Positions 1 to 13,296 of a DNA stretch of 64,000 nucleotides are shown in pieces. This DNA is from Certhia americana (Eukaryota > Chordata > Aves > Passeriformes > Certhiidae). A program made the position numbers and the translations under genes. Positions within the stretch are counted from its first letter, which is position 1. Every line of letters begins with the position of its first letter. The DNA lies in contig CM031869.1 in the NCBI GenBank assembly GCA_018697195.1, positions 13,819,431 through 13,883,430 on the forward strand, read 5' to 3'. The notes under the pieces were generated by a model. It did not search any database. It was not told the origin of the DNA and worked only from the letters and a program-made list of their open reading frames with translations.

Positions 1-3000
1 AATATGCAGGAGGAAACATATGGATTGGTCTCATTAAGAACAAAGACATTTGTTTGAGATAAGCCTCAAAGGAAAGAAGAGAAGTGGCATTTCACTTTGG
101 GAAAGACAAAAGAATAATGAGGTTAAATTAGAGCAACATCCACATTATCACACTGGTGGAGTTCGGACAAAGACAGAGTACAATAGTCTTACTCTTCGTG
201 GGGAAAAAAAAAAAGTAAAACGATTGAGTATTACAGGCACAATAAAGTTTTGGTTGGTTAGTTTTCAGTGATAGAGAGCTTTTTCTAGTTTGTCTGGTGC
301 TGTCATTCTGTGCAGTTTGGGCACTCCTGGTACCACAGTCAGGGCTGTCTCACAGAATATCCAGAAGAAATCCTGAGCATTGAGTGTAATGTTTCTCTTG
401 CTCCTCTCACGAATTTGCCTTTCTTTTCCTTTTTCAAACGTGTAGGTTGTCAAAGCCTTTATGTCATCTTTGGACCTGATTCTTAGAGCTGAATGCCTCA
501 GCTTTATTTTGGTGTACTGCGGGTGTTTCTCCTTGCTCTGTTTTTAATTGCAGTAACTTGGAGATGTTGGTAACCTGTGTATGGAAATGTAGCAGCTGTT
601 CTGAAATCCTGTTTCTGTGCCTGACTGAAGGCACCTCACTGCCATGTTCATACACTGCATAGGGAATGCGAGTGCCTAGAGCAGTCTCTAAGTGGAGAGC
701 ACACTTAACATGGAGCACAAAAAAAAAAACATTTGCGTGTTACCATCTGAATTTCCACTGGTGCTAACTCTGTGTGACTTGGTTATCTTGATGTTAGTAC
801 ATAAAACGGGGAAAAGAAGTAATAAAACGAAAATATAAAAGAAGTTCCTGTGTTGGCTGTGTCTCCTTCCCTTCAACAGGTCTGTGAGTGCTTTGGGTAC
901 TTGTAGGGGCACAGCAAGACAACTTTGCTGTGTCTGATGTTAGACAGAATTTCTCAGCCAGGTAGGCTTGTGTTTTTCACATTGATCCTTGAGTCAAGCA
1001 GACAGGTGCTCTTTATCATCCTCTGGTTAAAACAAATAAATTACTCTCAGCTTTTCCTTCACTGTGTTTTTTAGCCCCCTCGTCAAGTCTGGGTATCTTC
1101 TGTGCAGTGCTCCTTCCTTTTGCTGAACTCTCCAGTTCACTTCTTTCTCTCCCGCTCCCCCACAGTTGTATTCCCCTGCATCTTAAATAGTTCATTTAAG
1201 AACTAGCAGACTTACAGAGGAATTTTAATATGATCTCCCATTATGGAGATTTCAATCTGTTCCACAATCACGATTCAATCTGTTAGCTAGATAAGAGTTT
1301 AAGAAATTTTTTAGGCTTTGAGAACTTCGCAACAAAATGAAGCAGTTTAATATGCAGTTAGCAATAAAGTGTAATATTTACAGTAATATAATGCCAAGGG
1401 AAGATATTGCTCAAATTGAGATAATAATTTAAAGGAATCAAAGATATAACTTAAAAATTAAAAACAAATCAGTTATATTTAAGCCTTAAAAGAAATATAT
1501 GCCTTTAATACTAAAAAGAAAAGGGGAATGGAGGAAGATAAATGAATTCTTTTAGTCCCTTAGAGTCCTGTGATGTGCAAAATCTCTAACCTGTAGCTGG
1601 TCATAATATAATGCAAAGTGCTGCAATATCATACAGCATATACAGTAGGACTAGACTGTGCAAAATAAGGCAAAAATGACACCTGTGCACCAGTGTAGTG
1701 CTAGTGTGTGATCTGCTACCTGGCCTGAGACTGTGACCATTAGGAATGATTGTAAAACTGATTGTATTCGTTCATTTATTTACAGAAGACAGTAAGATGG
1801 TTTTGGGGATCTAGTAAGCACAGTTGGAGACTAATGAAGTCAAAATTTATCAGAAAAAGTCTCTAAAATAACTTCACTTTTTGTCTTCTGCAATTATAGG
1901 GTACAGTTCACATATGATAGTGTTTGACTGTCATAAGTATGTTAGGAGGTGAACATTTGATCATTTTAGTAGCTTCAGAATTAGTTGAATGCATGGTTAC
2001 ACTGTCCCCAGCACACAAACAGATTGACAAGACAGATCAGATAAATAAACTTTATTAACCTCTTCTCAGTGTTAGGATATTCACAGTCCCAGAAGAAGTG
2101 ACAGAGAACCTGGATTCAGTCAGTTATGAAAATTTTGTTTAAAATTATAACCTCTGGTAAACTTCTAAAGCAGGCTAATCCAGAAGGTGTTTTTAAGGAA
2201 AGACAGCTGGAATAAAAAATATCCACAATGAAGGCTAAGTCCTGGTTTCTGTAGCCAAGAACAATCACAAGCTGAGCCTAGCTGGTGAGTCAGAGTGGAA
2301 GTCTGGAAGGTGGACACTTCAGAACAGGGTACCAAACATTGGATCCTGGGAGGAGAAAAAAGGAATTCAACTCCTGAAGAGCGTGTCTTCAATGTGGTGC
2401 TGTCTTGGTCTTGAACCTGAGGCCAGTCTGAAGTCACTCTGTCTTCTCTCATGTTTTCTTTTCTTTCAAGGGCATTGAGCTGTGTTATCTTCTGTTAAGT
2501 GGAATTATAAACTTCCTTTCTTTTATCGATTCATGAGAAATATTTTGAAATATTGTGATTTCAGTTCAAGCGAGAAATATTTTGATGACAGTGTTTGCCA
2601 TCCTCCTTATAACTCTGTCAGTGTCTATTGTAAGCTAGAAGGAAAAATGAGTAGTTGTGGCTGGGTCAGACAGCAGGAATTTACAGAGAACTCACTGTTC
2701 TGTGTTGCATCCAACAAGGTCTGTCTTCCTTTGAAACAGGGGTGACCTCTCTGACTGAATACCAAGGAAGTTCAAAACCCTCTAATTTTCCTTGAAATCT
2801 ATTTTTATCACCATCAGGGACAGGCAAAGTTAAAAAGTACAAGACAGACAGTTCAGAAAGGAAAAAATGTCTTTACTGAATCGTGCAGGTATTCTATAGC
2901 TGAGTTGAAAATTCTGCTAGTTTTCTGGGATTTGTCACTTTTCATACGTACAGCAGGTTTCCAAGTATTCTTTCTTTATTGAATTGAATGTGTAAAAGAA

Positions 3001-5439
3001 ATTAAAGTAATTAATGACATCCACTGCAAAATCATCAAATTTCATTAGCATCAGTGACTGTCATTGACAATATAACCATTGGGAGAAAAATATATATTTA
3101 ACGAGGAGAAATTATTTTAAACTTGGATTCAAAAGCATATATAAACCATGTGTGTCAATGTGTGTAGATGTATATTAGATGCATATTAGAATTATTTTAT
3201 GTGAAGCCAGGTATAGAACAAGGGTCTCTCTGGGTGACTGAGATAAAATCCCTTTGCATGATTCACACTTTGAAGCTGAGCACTGACCTATTCTCCAGAA
3301 TCACTTTAGAAGTTCTGAGAAAAATTAATACAATGCCCATTGTATGTAATGCTCAAAGACTTCTGGAAGGTGTGCACAAAATCTGTTCAGCAGGTGTTAG
3401 TGCTGCACTTTTGGAAATGCTGTCTGCTGCTCTTAAGAAAAGCTGTTGTGGTGACTCAACTACAGCAGTTAATGCACCAGTTCTGTGTCTGTGCCAGATC
3501 CCCCTTTTGTTTTTAAAAGTTCCCAACTGGGAATTCATACTGGCATGGGAAAAAAAATAGAAGGAGGAAATACCTTTAACATTTGAAAGTTTTGCTGATT
3601 TTCCCAAAGTCTCCTACTGCAAAGAATAGCAACATTAAAGAAGGTAGGGTGTTAAAATATTTTCAGTGCTGCCCATGTTAAATGTGTCAATCATGTTGAG
3701 TCTTCTCAGTTTTTCACAGTTCTGTTTGTTTGAAGAAGGTCAAATATGCACTTTTTATACCATCCATCTACTGAAATGTACCCATTGATTCCAAAAAGGT
3801 ATTTCACCCTGAAAAAAACAATTACTTCTACTCAAATCAAAAGACAAATGTGGAGGTGTTTCCATGAGTAAAATAGCATTTTAAAACATTATAAAGTGGA
3901 GATAGGAAGGTAGCAATAAAAACACTTTTTAAAAGACATATATTTTTAAGCACTTGTCAGAAACATGAACCTGGTGAGATGTGGAAATGTCAGACACATT
4001 ACATGTGCAGGACGTGCATTTGGCATTTTGCTGTCAGCAGGGGAGTTCTTCTACAACTAATTCCTCAGGAACCACACGCTGAGTCTGTCTGCAGGGAGGA
4101 AGGAGGGCTAGGGGTAGAAGCATATATTGTTTATTTTGTGGAGGTGTATTAACAGGATTTTTTTCTCTTTAAGAGAAGACCGTGAGTTGTGTCAGTCACG
4201 CTGTAAGATAACTTTCTGGAGTTGGAATAAATTCCATATTTTATGCAAAAATGAGTCAAGCTGTGCAGCTCACTAGCGCAGGTACAAATGGGCACTTTCT
4301 AGTACACTGCATGTAAAATTGATTAAAAATCCTATCTTGCAATTCACATGTGTTTAAGAAATATTATCTGCTGATGAGCTGCTGGCTTCAGCAGGGGAGC
4401 CTGTATGGCAGTGTTTTATTGGGGTCCTCTCAGACACAAGGAAGGGGTGCAGGGACTGATTCCCTGCATTTTAGTTTAGGAATTTTGGCATTCCTTGCCA
4501 TTTTTGTTACTTTCTCTCCTCTGCCCTCCCCTCAGTTCTGCCAAATAACAACCCTGTTTGCTGCACTGCTGGCGTCAGCAGGGACTGTTGGCCCCCAGAA
4601 CACGTTCTGTCCCAGCAGGGCTGTCGATGATGCTCCTGTTGTTGGTTCCAGCTGTGGATGTTTAATTTGACACAGCTGTTACAGCACATAGCCTTAAGAG
4701 CATGGTGAGGGAAAATAGGATTTAAGTATCACTGTCAACTCAATCCCAAATTTCCTGCATGACAGTTATCACATGAAACCAATATATTAATGAATACACA
4801 GAATATAGGGGTTACAATAGTAACAATAGTTACAATATAACTACAGAATATAGTAGTTACAATTTGTTTATACACTGTTTCCCATAGAGACCTTCATAAA
4901 TACACTAAAAATTCAAACAGCTATGATTTTTATCCTCTTCTAGTCTGTAAACTCTAAATGATGAAATCAATATTGTCCAAATTTAGCAGCAGTATTAAAT
5001 AGAGAAGCAACAGTGAATGAAAATTTAGATTCATATCAAATAGGTTGCTTTCCTTATTGCATTTTTTTTCCAAAATTTTAATATTCATTATGGTTATTTC
5101 ATTCACTGCCACTGATAGGCAGGTTTTTTGTAACATGATCAGAATGCAGTGAAAAACTAAAACCTAGTTTATTGTAAGAAAAATTAGATACAGCATTTTA
5201 AATATTCCTTTGGTTCAGGTATATGTGATTTTAAAGTTTAACCTGCGTGAGCAAAAATTATATAGACTTGAAAGTTGAAAAAACCCCATCTTTTTCAAGT
5301 TACTGAGCTTCTGTTACTAATTTTGCTCTCATTAACGCGGTGTTTTTTCTTATGTGAATAAACTACAGTAATTGAGTGCATCTTCTTGTTATGAATCCAG
5401 AGAAGGCAGAAAAGGGAAGGGGGAAAAAATCCCTTTCTG
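1..5439. other. Intron segment, nothing recognised
   Basis: AT-rich unique-looking sequence. The longest ORF (130 codons, 3168-3560 +) has no recognisable domain, no conserved-looking motif and no flanking gene signals. A T/A-rich stretch at 1200-1500 and a short direct repeat at 4.8 kb are the only structure noticed. Confidence 0.6.
4797..4866. repeat. Short direct repeat (ACAGAATATAG...GTTACAAT)
   Basis: ACAGAATATAGGGGTTACAAT at about 4798-4818 recurs as ACAGAATATAGTAGTTACAA at about 4843-4862. Two further GTAACAAT/GTTACAAT units lie between. It is a local duplication about 45 bp apart with no further meaning visible. Confidence 0.65.
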
Positions 5440-5526
5440 TTTTTGTTTTTTTTTTTTTTTGGGGGGGGGGGGGGGTTGTGTGTTTGGTTGTTTGGTTTGG
5501 TTTGAGGTTTTTGGGGGTTTTTTTTC
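5440..5526. repeat. T/G-only low-complexity tract with (T)15(G)15
   Basis: A run of 15 T (5446-5460) abuts 15 G (5461-5475). About 50 bases of TTGG/TTTGG-type sequence and a GGGGG group follow, with a single A at 5505. The strand asymmetry is almost complete. It is G-quadruplex-capable on the + strand and is a likely place for sequencing or assembly length errors. Confidence 0.9.
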
Positions 5527-5906
5527 TGGATTAGGCCAAAATTCTGATTACTGTGCATTACAGCATCACTGACATCAAATAGATGTAAATACTGAACCAA
5601 ATTTACTCCTGCAGTAATCATTATTTGACTTTTCATGTTCTGCAGCAGGACTGTTTTTGCTGTACTTAGCTATAGTTAACTATATAGGGAAAATGCAAGT
5701 AGGAGACAGTGAAATTTTTTTAATCTTGCAAAATAGTTCATTAGTAGATGAAGGAAAAATTCTTTCTTGCAGAAGTTTTTAAAGTATCTTTAAGCAGATC
5801 CTTAAAAATATATGTAACTTTCTGGACTGCACATCATTGTTGAAGGAGGATATAAAAGCTGAATTATCCCCGTGCGTCACTTGAGACAGCATCACTGGTC
5901 TGTGTG

Positions 5907-6003
5907 ATCTATAATCTACAAATCTATCTACTATTATCTACTATCTATAGATAATACTACAATTAACTACTATTATCTACTATTAGATCTACTAATCTAC
6001 AAA
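5907..6003. repeat. Imperfect ATCTACTATT tandem repeat
   Basis: About 97 bp made of variants of ATCTACTATT and ATCTACA. A 17-bp unit CTACTATTATCTACTAT occurs at 5928-5944 and again at 5967-5983 (39-bp offset), and AATCTACA occurs near both edges. It looks like an old, partly scrambled minisatellite rather than a regulatory array. Confidence 0.8.
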
Positions 6004-9000
6004 CATTAGTAAAAATGTTTGACTTCCTGTGTAAAGTCACTAGTGTATTGTCAAGCACTGTTGTTCTGTTCAGTGAGGGCTCTTGGTCCCTGTAAATCCA
6101 CATTCCTGATCCCATCTCTGCTACACCAGTGTATGTGGAAAATAGCAGGGATTGGGATGGGTTATTGGGCTGCTGTTTCAGCTTCTCCTTGTGAAGCTCA
6201 TTCTGTCATTCCCCTGAGCATCCCTTGGGGTTGGTGAGTGCAAGGGCAGTATTCCCAATCCAGATGCCTCCTGCAGGATGTCTGTCTGCTTCATCTACTG
6301 TCCTTCTTCCCATGTTTGTACCTTGGTGTTCTTGCTATCACTTTGTGCAGCAAGGGCTGCAGAGGGACTGTGCCTTCTACAGCAGATGTGACTCAGATAC
6401 AAAGATATACTTATTTTTTATCCAGAGTATTGCAGTCATAGATCTCCAAACGCCTGAGCAAGTGCAGGGTGGTGAAACAGGACCACACACTGTGTGTAAA
6501 AAAAGTAATTATTTGTAGCCTTACAGTGGAATAGAATTGGATTAATATTCTTGGGATTAATCTTAAGTTATCTTAAATGGAAAACAGTAACAATTATTAA
6601 TATATTTCAGTTTTCTGTCACGTGAGGACATAAAACATAAAGCAAATGATTCTGCCCAAACTTTGTTGCTGCCTCTGAGCAGAGGACGTGCAATGACATG
6701 TAAGAGGAGCTGGGGAAAAGATTTAGTAATTGCATTTTATATATGAAATTGTCATTTCATTGAAACACATTTTAATTTTCTTTTTTTAAATTGTAAGCTG
6801 CATAATTTTAGTTTGGTTTATAGTCTTTCTCAAATGAAACCTAAGCACAACTGTAAGTAATACATTTTTCGAGGGAAAAAACTCACCAGCTGTAGTTCTT
6901 CAGTGTGCTTGGGGCTAGCCTGAGGACCTGACTGTTCCTTTGAACCATACTTTGATTCCCACTCTGTCTGTTGGGTTCAGAAATGAAAGTAATTTTGACC
7001 ATTTAAACTTGTGGGTAGAGAAAAGTCTTTATTCTTTGGTATCATGAAAGAAGGAAGGAAAATTCCCATTTCCATCGTTTTGGGATGCTTCTTGAGAATT
7101 TCAGTGACACCTCCAGATCCCCACAACTTTTTTATCTGGGTGGAGAAATTTTTCATTAGTATTTCCTATTTTTGAGGAAAACATCTAGTACTCCTATGCT
7201 GATACATCAGCACAGAAGTGCACCTGTAGCTATTTGCTGGTAATGGACACTGAGCACCAGTGAAGAGAAGGAATAAACGGAAAAGTGTTTTCAATCCTTT
7301 AATGTTTAAAAGTAGTGTCATTTTCATGAAGCTTTCTGTAACTTTTCTGAATGATGGTCTGAGTCAGCGTTAATGGGATTTGAAGATGCAATTTCATGGT
7401 GCTCTAATTATTTCAATCCTCATTTTCAGACAATGTTTTATTAATGGCATTGTGTTAAAAGCCTGATAAGTTACTCTTAAGTGTTGCAGGAAGAGGGGCC
7501 TAATTAAAAAAAAAAAAAAAAAAGAGAGAAATATTGCTTGCACTGAGAATTTCATGGGGGGTTGGTTTTTTTTAGTAGGAAACATTACCATTTAAGACAT
7601 TTGGTGTAAGAAAAAGAACTTCAGTGAACACAACTTAACCCTAGTTCTTGATCCTTCACTTGCTCATGTTTGTCTCAAGTTATTCAATAGAGAGCTGGAA
7701 TGGCTGCTTTGTTCCTCAAGCATCATGGTGCTGGTATTTGTTTTTTTCCTTCCTTAGTTTTGTCTTTCTGCAACTTAGAATTTGCGGTGTTGAGCTTACC
7801 AGATGATCAGTAAATGTCAAACAAATCAAAGTGTTGCTGCCAGCAGAGCTATTGAAGTGCCACCTTCTGAATGTGACTGTTTTTAATTGATTCCTGAGAG
7901 GTCAAAATAAAAAGTGCCAATACAGGAGCATCAGGGATTCATGGAAACAGGCCCTAGCAGTCCAGCTTCTTTTCCCAATGTACTTATCCATGTCTCCTTA
8001 CTTTGAGCAGATGTGAGCAACTGCTTATACTCAAATATATAGCCGACCTGAGAAGTGCTTAACATTGTAACATAGTTTTAATTTTGAGATTAAGATTTAT
8101 TTTTGAGATAAGGGAATTACCTTCTCTCAAATCTGGGAAGACATTTTGGGAGAACATTCCCTAAAACTGGGAGGGGGAGACATTTAGCTGAGCAGCACCC
8201 ATCCTTCAGAAACAGCAGGGCCATGCTGCAGGCTCAGACCTACCAGCATAAAGTGCCAGTGCTGTTCCTTCTCTTCCCTCTCCTGCATTCCCCCTTCATC
8301 TCTGTGATGGCAGCTTCCTCTTTGCTCATCTGCTGGGATGAGGAGTGCATGTGCTACATGGGCCATGTACTCTTCTCCTTGCCAATCTGGAAGTGGTTTT
8401 CTGGTAGGGCAGCTGTCAGCAGAGCGCCCTGGAATGTGGTGATGAGATTGCTGGGTTCCAGCCTAGGAGCCAAGTGCAGTCCCAGCAGCACTGCCCAGCC
8501 AGATGTGTCCTGTGAGTCAGCCCACTGGCCTTCTGCAAAATGTGACATAATTACAGCTCAGCAAAGAAACAGGGGCAAGAAAAGGGTGGTATTTACTGTT
8601 CTTGACATATAGTGTCCTTTGTACTGGTGGCAAATGGCTTTTGTGTTGTTTTTTTTCTAGTCCTTTCAAGATCTAACTCCTCTGTTGGCTCTATCTATTC
8701 TTTTTTCTCTTTTAAACTAGGCATATAATTTTGCTTTTCCCAAGTTTACAAAAATATTGGTCCTAGGAAGTTTCAGTTTAAAAAGAACAATTTCTGATCC
8801 TCCATGCAGAATATAGTCTTCATGTTTTGCATCTCCACTTTGTAACCTGCCTGTAGACAGCAGATAACCATACAGTCCATCACAGCTTCCTTACTAAAAA
8901 AAGTGGTCAAATCAATTTAAGATAAAATACAACTTTTTGTATTTTGATGCCACTTCCCACCCTGATTTATCCGAATAGTTACATTTGCATGTCAGATGCA

Positions 9001-12000
9001 GAAAGATGATGATCCCAAAAATCAGACTTACTCATCTGTGTAATCATTTTTGAGCATTTTCTAATCAGAGATGCCTTCTGCATTAGCATTGGTGATTTTC
9101 AGTTGCACTGATACATTTGTTCTGTATTTGTGATTAATAAGCTGCTTGGAATATTTTTCCACTTGACTGTGTGAGTTTTCACCTGTACAAAAAAAGGCAT
9201 TGTTACAGAGGCTCCAGAGTATGTCCTGTGTGTGTTTCTTCTTAGTGATTTCATATTCCCGAAAAATACTTGGAAACCGTGGGTTTCTGAGGGTCTGTTT
9301 CAGTACTCTTTGCTATTCTGGTCTCCACTTGCATACTGGGAGGGAATAATACATATTTATGATTGCTGGATAAATGTTCATGCTCGGTGTGTCAATGGAG
9401 AGCTCTACCAATCCTGTGCTATTTTTTCTACAACTGACTGAAATGTGCATGCAAATAGATATGTAGATGAATTCTTCAGCTCCACAGTAAACATCCACAG
9501 CGAGCTTTATCTACTACAGGCATAGAATGATAAAGCTTTGGCAGTGGAATTTCACCCACAGCCTGAGATTACCATCTTGGCATTTGTGCAGTGCCATGTG
9601 TGTGCCCAAATTCCAAAGGTGGTGTTGAAAGGAGCTGGGTTGGTGTTTACTGGTGTGGCAGAGCAGCCTTTGTGTGCAGCCAGCGTGCCCTCAGTGCTCA
9701 GCAGGGTTTGGCAAGGGGCTGGAACTGTGCCTGTTAGAAGCTTCCCCACACAGGAAAACAATGGGATGAAAGAATGGCCTAAAAATACCCAGAGCAGTCA
9801 CTAATATGCTCTGACACTGCCAGGGAGGTTACTGGGGAGAAGAAACCCTCATGTTTCAATGTAGAATACTAGTAAGCATGCAAATTAGATGTTGGTGTTT
9901 TGTCTAGATGATTCTGTGGCTGTCATGTTTCTTTTCATCAACAAGGTTAAAATATATGTACAGTTAAATAACAGATCTAAAAATAAGAAGAATTTTGAAG
10001 GGCAGGTTATGGACTAAGTCTGACAATATCAATGAGCTTATTTTCTATAAATGGATTATTTTTAGAGGCCTTTTAATTTTACATCCTTAGGCTACACCCA
10101 CATCCTTTTTTCAAAAAGCCTTCTCGTGGAGTTTGGGGGATTGTAACACTGAGGCTTTCAAATAATTTTCAGCCCCTTCTAGGAGTGGGAGCTTGAAGCA
10201 AAATACCAAATAAGGGAGTTAGTCATACTAACAGAACAGAACATACGTGACTCAGTAGATGTAAACAGTGCCAGATTCAACAGGGTAATAAAGACTGGCA
10301 TATGCTAATATATTAGAGATTAAAGGAGGTGGCACAAGTGACATGCTAAGGCAAATTATATTGTTCTGCCTTTCTATAGGCTCCAAAGAACCTCTGGCCT
10401 GAGGGCTTAAGATTCTTATTACTTGAAAATAAGGAAATAAAGATAGAATTAATCTTGTCTTAATTTGCACTAATATAAATGATATGCTATTAATCAAAGT
10501 TAATCATCAGTAAAATAAGACAAGCACTTACAGAGTGATCCATCCTGTATGCTTCATCTTGGGGTGGCATCCGAGAAATGCCCCTGTGTGCCTTTGACAT
10601 GCATCTCTGCCATTAACTGCAGAGGTAACTACTGGACTAGTTATGATTAGGTAACTATTTTTAAATTAGTTGAATCCGTAGAATTAGTTGAAGCTCATCC
10701 TAAACATCTGAGTTAAGATAGAAAAGTGTTTCATTTGGAATTCGCACACAAGTTAATTACTCTGGTCTGTCCTTTGGCATCAGCTGTCTCTTGTCCCTTT
10801 GCTTCTCCATGGAGGGCACTGGTAGACCAGAGGTGTTAATTTTTCACTACTGTGAAAAAAATTTTTCACTTTTTCACTTGAAGGCTCCCTGGATTCATAG
10901 CCTAAATGTGGATATTCCCAAGATGTCTCACTTTGCAGATATTCTCAGGAAACTGGATATGAAAGAGTAACCCTACTTGTAATCTTCTTTTGATTTAGCT
11001 TTTATGGTAAATAAGTTTAACATTTGCAAACAAACAATTTTCAAAGCCACAGCATTGCTAACCTAAAAATGGATTTCTTAAAGTGAAGAATGAAAATATT
11101 TTTGAACAACAGCGTTTATTGTGGTTCTCACGTAAAGATTTTCTGAAACAAATCTTGACCACAGGAGCGATATCTTGGTAGAACTTCAAGAAGGTTTGGG
11201 CTGGGGCACAGTCCCTACAGTTGTGCTTCTCAAAAGAACTCTCAGTTTAATGCAGGAGAGTTCTTCTGAAGAAATCTTTTGAGGCTTGAAGACAACATAG
11301 ACACACATAACCATTTTTGAGTTTATCTGACAGCCTGTCCCCTGAAGTTTAGCTGAGAATTCTTTGAATAAATGTTTTCAGTGGTTTGGGGCTGCTTTGT
11401 CTTTGAGGTGTTTGTGTATGGGGACTCAGATTGTAGTTATGGACTCACATTGACTGTAGTGGCTCAGGTTAAAGAATAGAGCTCTAAAAATTTCATAGAA
11501 CTAAAGAAAGTAGGTTGTAGTAGGGCTGTTCCCTTCCCAGGTTGAGACTGGCAGTGATTTCTCCCATACCTTTTTTCACCTACCTTTGCAAACCCCTTCC
11601 AGTGCTGTGCATCCATCCCATCCCTCCCTGTGTGCCACAGCTCCTGGGCATCACCTTCATGGCTCTGCCCCAGGATGTTCTGTGTAGCAATTCCCTGTGT
11701 AGCCTATACTCAGGAGTCCCAAATCTTTTCCAGTTGCCTTCCCAGGCTTTCTCAGGATCCCAAACTCAGTAATTTCAGGGTCTTTTCAAGCTGGTATTTG
11801 TGCAATGATATTCCCTCCCTTTCTCATCCTTGCTCTTTCTCTGTAGATCAATGGCCTTCTTTTCCATACTCGTCCTTCTGACCATGGTCACAGACTACTG
11901 AATTAACTTGAATATCTTCCTGATGCTTGCCCAAACTCTACACAGTAGTAGACAGGCACCTGAGGGAGGTGTCTGAAGACCCTCCCTTAAGAGAAAGAAT

Positions 12001-12863
12001 GTGCAAAGTGCCTCTTGCTTTCCCTCGTGTATGTCACCTCCACTTGCAGCTCCTCCTCCTTTACATTTGTTTCAGTCTGTGTTGTGTGCTTGTACCCCTG
12101 GGGCTATGTTAATATATTTATTGACAGCTATAGTAAAAATCAAGTTTTACAGATGTGCATGAGCACATATGCATTTATAACATTATACTGTATTATTTCA
12201 GTTTTTCATTTTCTGCCTTGTATTATCTATAAACAAACACACAGCTCATACTTAGTTGCTTGACAAATTTTAGTTGCAATTATAAAGCATAAATGTAATT
12301 GTCATAGTCTTGGCTGTGAATTTTTAAGGCAGGTGTCAGGCACTGCTATTTTGCATTCCTTCCCTCCACCCAAACCAGCCATAGCTCTTGGGTTGGAAAT
12401 GTGTATCAAAAACAATGGCAGCGTTTCCAAATGCTTCTGTGGAGCCTTTCAGAACTTAGAGAAGTTTTATCACTGGAAATTAAGCTTTTAGAGGAGAAAC
12501 TGTACTTTATTTGAAAGTCTTTTAGTGCATTTAAGACTCTGGAATAATTTTTTGCTGTTCAATAAAAATGAAATATCTCTGCTTTATGAACCTACTTCAG
12601 GGTTTTTTTCCTCCCCAACATTCCCTTTGAAGCTTACCACTTGATAGATTAGCCCAGTGCTAAATAAAATGCCCTTCTTTTATGTGTGGAAGCTTGGTAA
12701 TTATTGCCAAAAGATTCTTAGTGGTTCGTCATATACATATAATCAGATTAGTCTTGAATTCTGTCTCAGCTGAAGCTGTAGGAGTAATCCAATTGGTGCT
12801 TGTTTACCTCTGCTTTTCCTGGTGTCTCCAAGGGTACACAGCAGCAGGGCAGCAGGGACTGCC
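6004..12863. other. Intron segment, unique sequence
   Basis: No gene or clear interspersed repeat was seen. GC-richer patches at about 8160-8580 and 9580-9840 give overlapping ORFs on both strands, and a C/T-rich patch lies at 11540-11900. None resembles a known protein or a CR1 3' end. Confidence 0.55.
7506..7523. repeat. Poly-A run (18)
   Basis: Eighteen consecutive A after TAATT, then GAGAGAA. No recognisable retroposed sequence precedes it, so I do not call it a retroposon tail. Confidence 0.9.
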
Positions 12864-12867
12864 GTGG
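12864..12867. repeat. Left target-site duplication (GTGG) of LTR copy A
   Basis: GTGG immediately precedes the TGATGCC end of LTR copy A and is repeated exactly at 13293-13296. A 4-bp match has a 1/256 chance at random. It is convincing because it falls precisely at the boundaries defined independently by the alignment to copy B. Confidence 0.75.
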
Positions 12868-13292
12868 TGATGCCTTGGAGTGGGTACCTAGAGCAGGGGC
12901 TAGACAGAGCTAAAAGAATAAAGTGGGGAGTTATTAAAGGCCTTTAACAGATACACCTTGGGCACTCAAAAGCCTGGCAGAGGCTACACCCAAGATGGAC
13001 AATGGTCACGAGTTTCTCAGACAGATAAAAGTTTGGTCCATTAGCATGTCAGGGGTTAATTTTCCAATTACAGCTTCAGGGAATTCAAGTCACACCCCCC
13101 AGTTTGCTCCCCCCAATTCACTTTTGTTTGCACTTTTCAAGCTTTTTGAGGCTGTGATGGTGTCCTTGGCTCTTAGGCCTGGAAGAATTGTTTTGTCTGA
13201 CCAAACTGTGAAAACACACACTCTGTATGGAGTTCAGAGTTACTAGTGCAGCACAGGATCCGAAAAACATAAAGCTAAAACTATAGGCAGCA
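12868..13292 (-). mobile_element. Solo LTR of an endogenous retrovirus, antisense copy (copy A)
   Basis: This 425-bp block matches the reverse complement of 63264-63701 along its whole length, at about 97% by eye apart from small indels. It begins TGATGCC and ends GGCAGCA, an imperfect short terminal inverted repeat with the TG...CA ends of retroviral LTRs. It is flanked on both sides by GTGG (12864-12867 and 13293-13296), a 4-bp target-site duplication. Gammaretrovirus-like (class I) elements typically make 4-bp duplications; ERVL-type usually make 5 and betaretrovirus-like 6. No gag, pol or env sequence adjoins it, so it is a solo LTR left by recombination between the LTRs of a provirus. 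Sense is assigned from copy B, where an AATAA-like signal and T-rich stretch lie near the 3' end; orientation is less certain than the boundaries. The longest ORF here (12995-13246 +) is a by-product of the LTR sequence. The subfamily is not identified. Confidence 0.82.
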
Positions 13293-13296
13293 GTGG
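13293..13296. repeat. Right target-site duplication (GTGG) of LTR copy A
   Basis: GTGG directly follows the GGCAGCA end of LTR copy A and matches 12864-12867. Similarity to copy B also stops here. Confidence 0.75.

Noticed and set aside
3168..3560. 130-codon ORF on the + strand
   Set aside because: No recognisable domain or motif, overlapped by an 84-codon ORF on the other strand, and set in intron sequence. It could be chance.
5907..6003. CRISPR-like array
   Set aside because: The units are too short and irregular, with no spacers, and the genome is vertebrate.
7506..7523. Poly-A run as the tail of a processed pseudogene or SINE
   Set aside because: No recognisable gene or retroposon body and no target duplication were found next to it.
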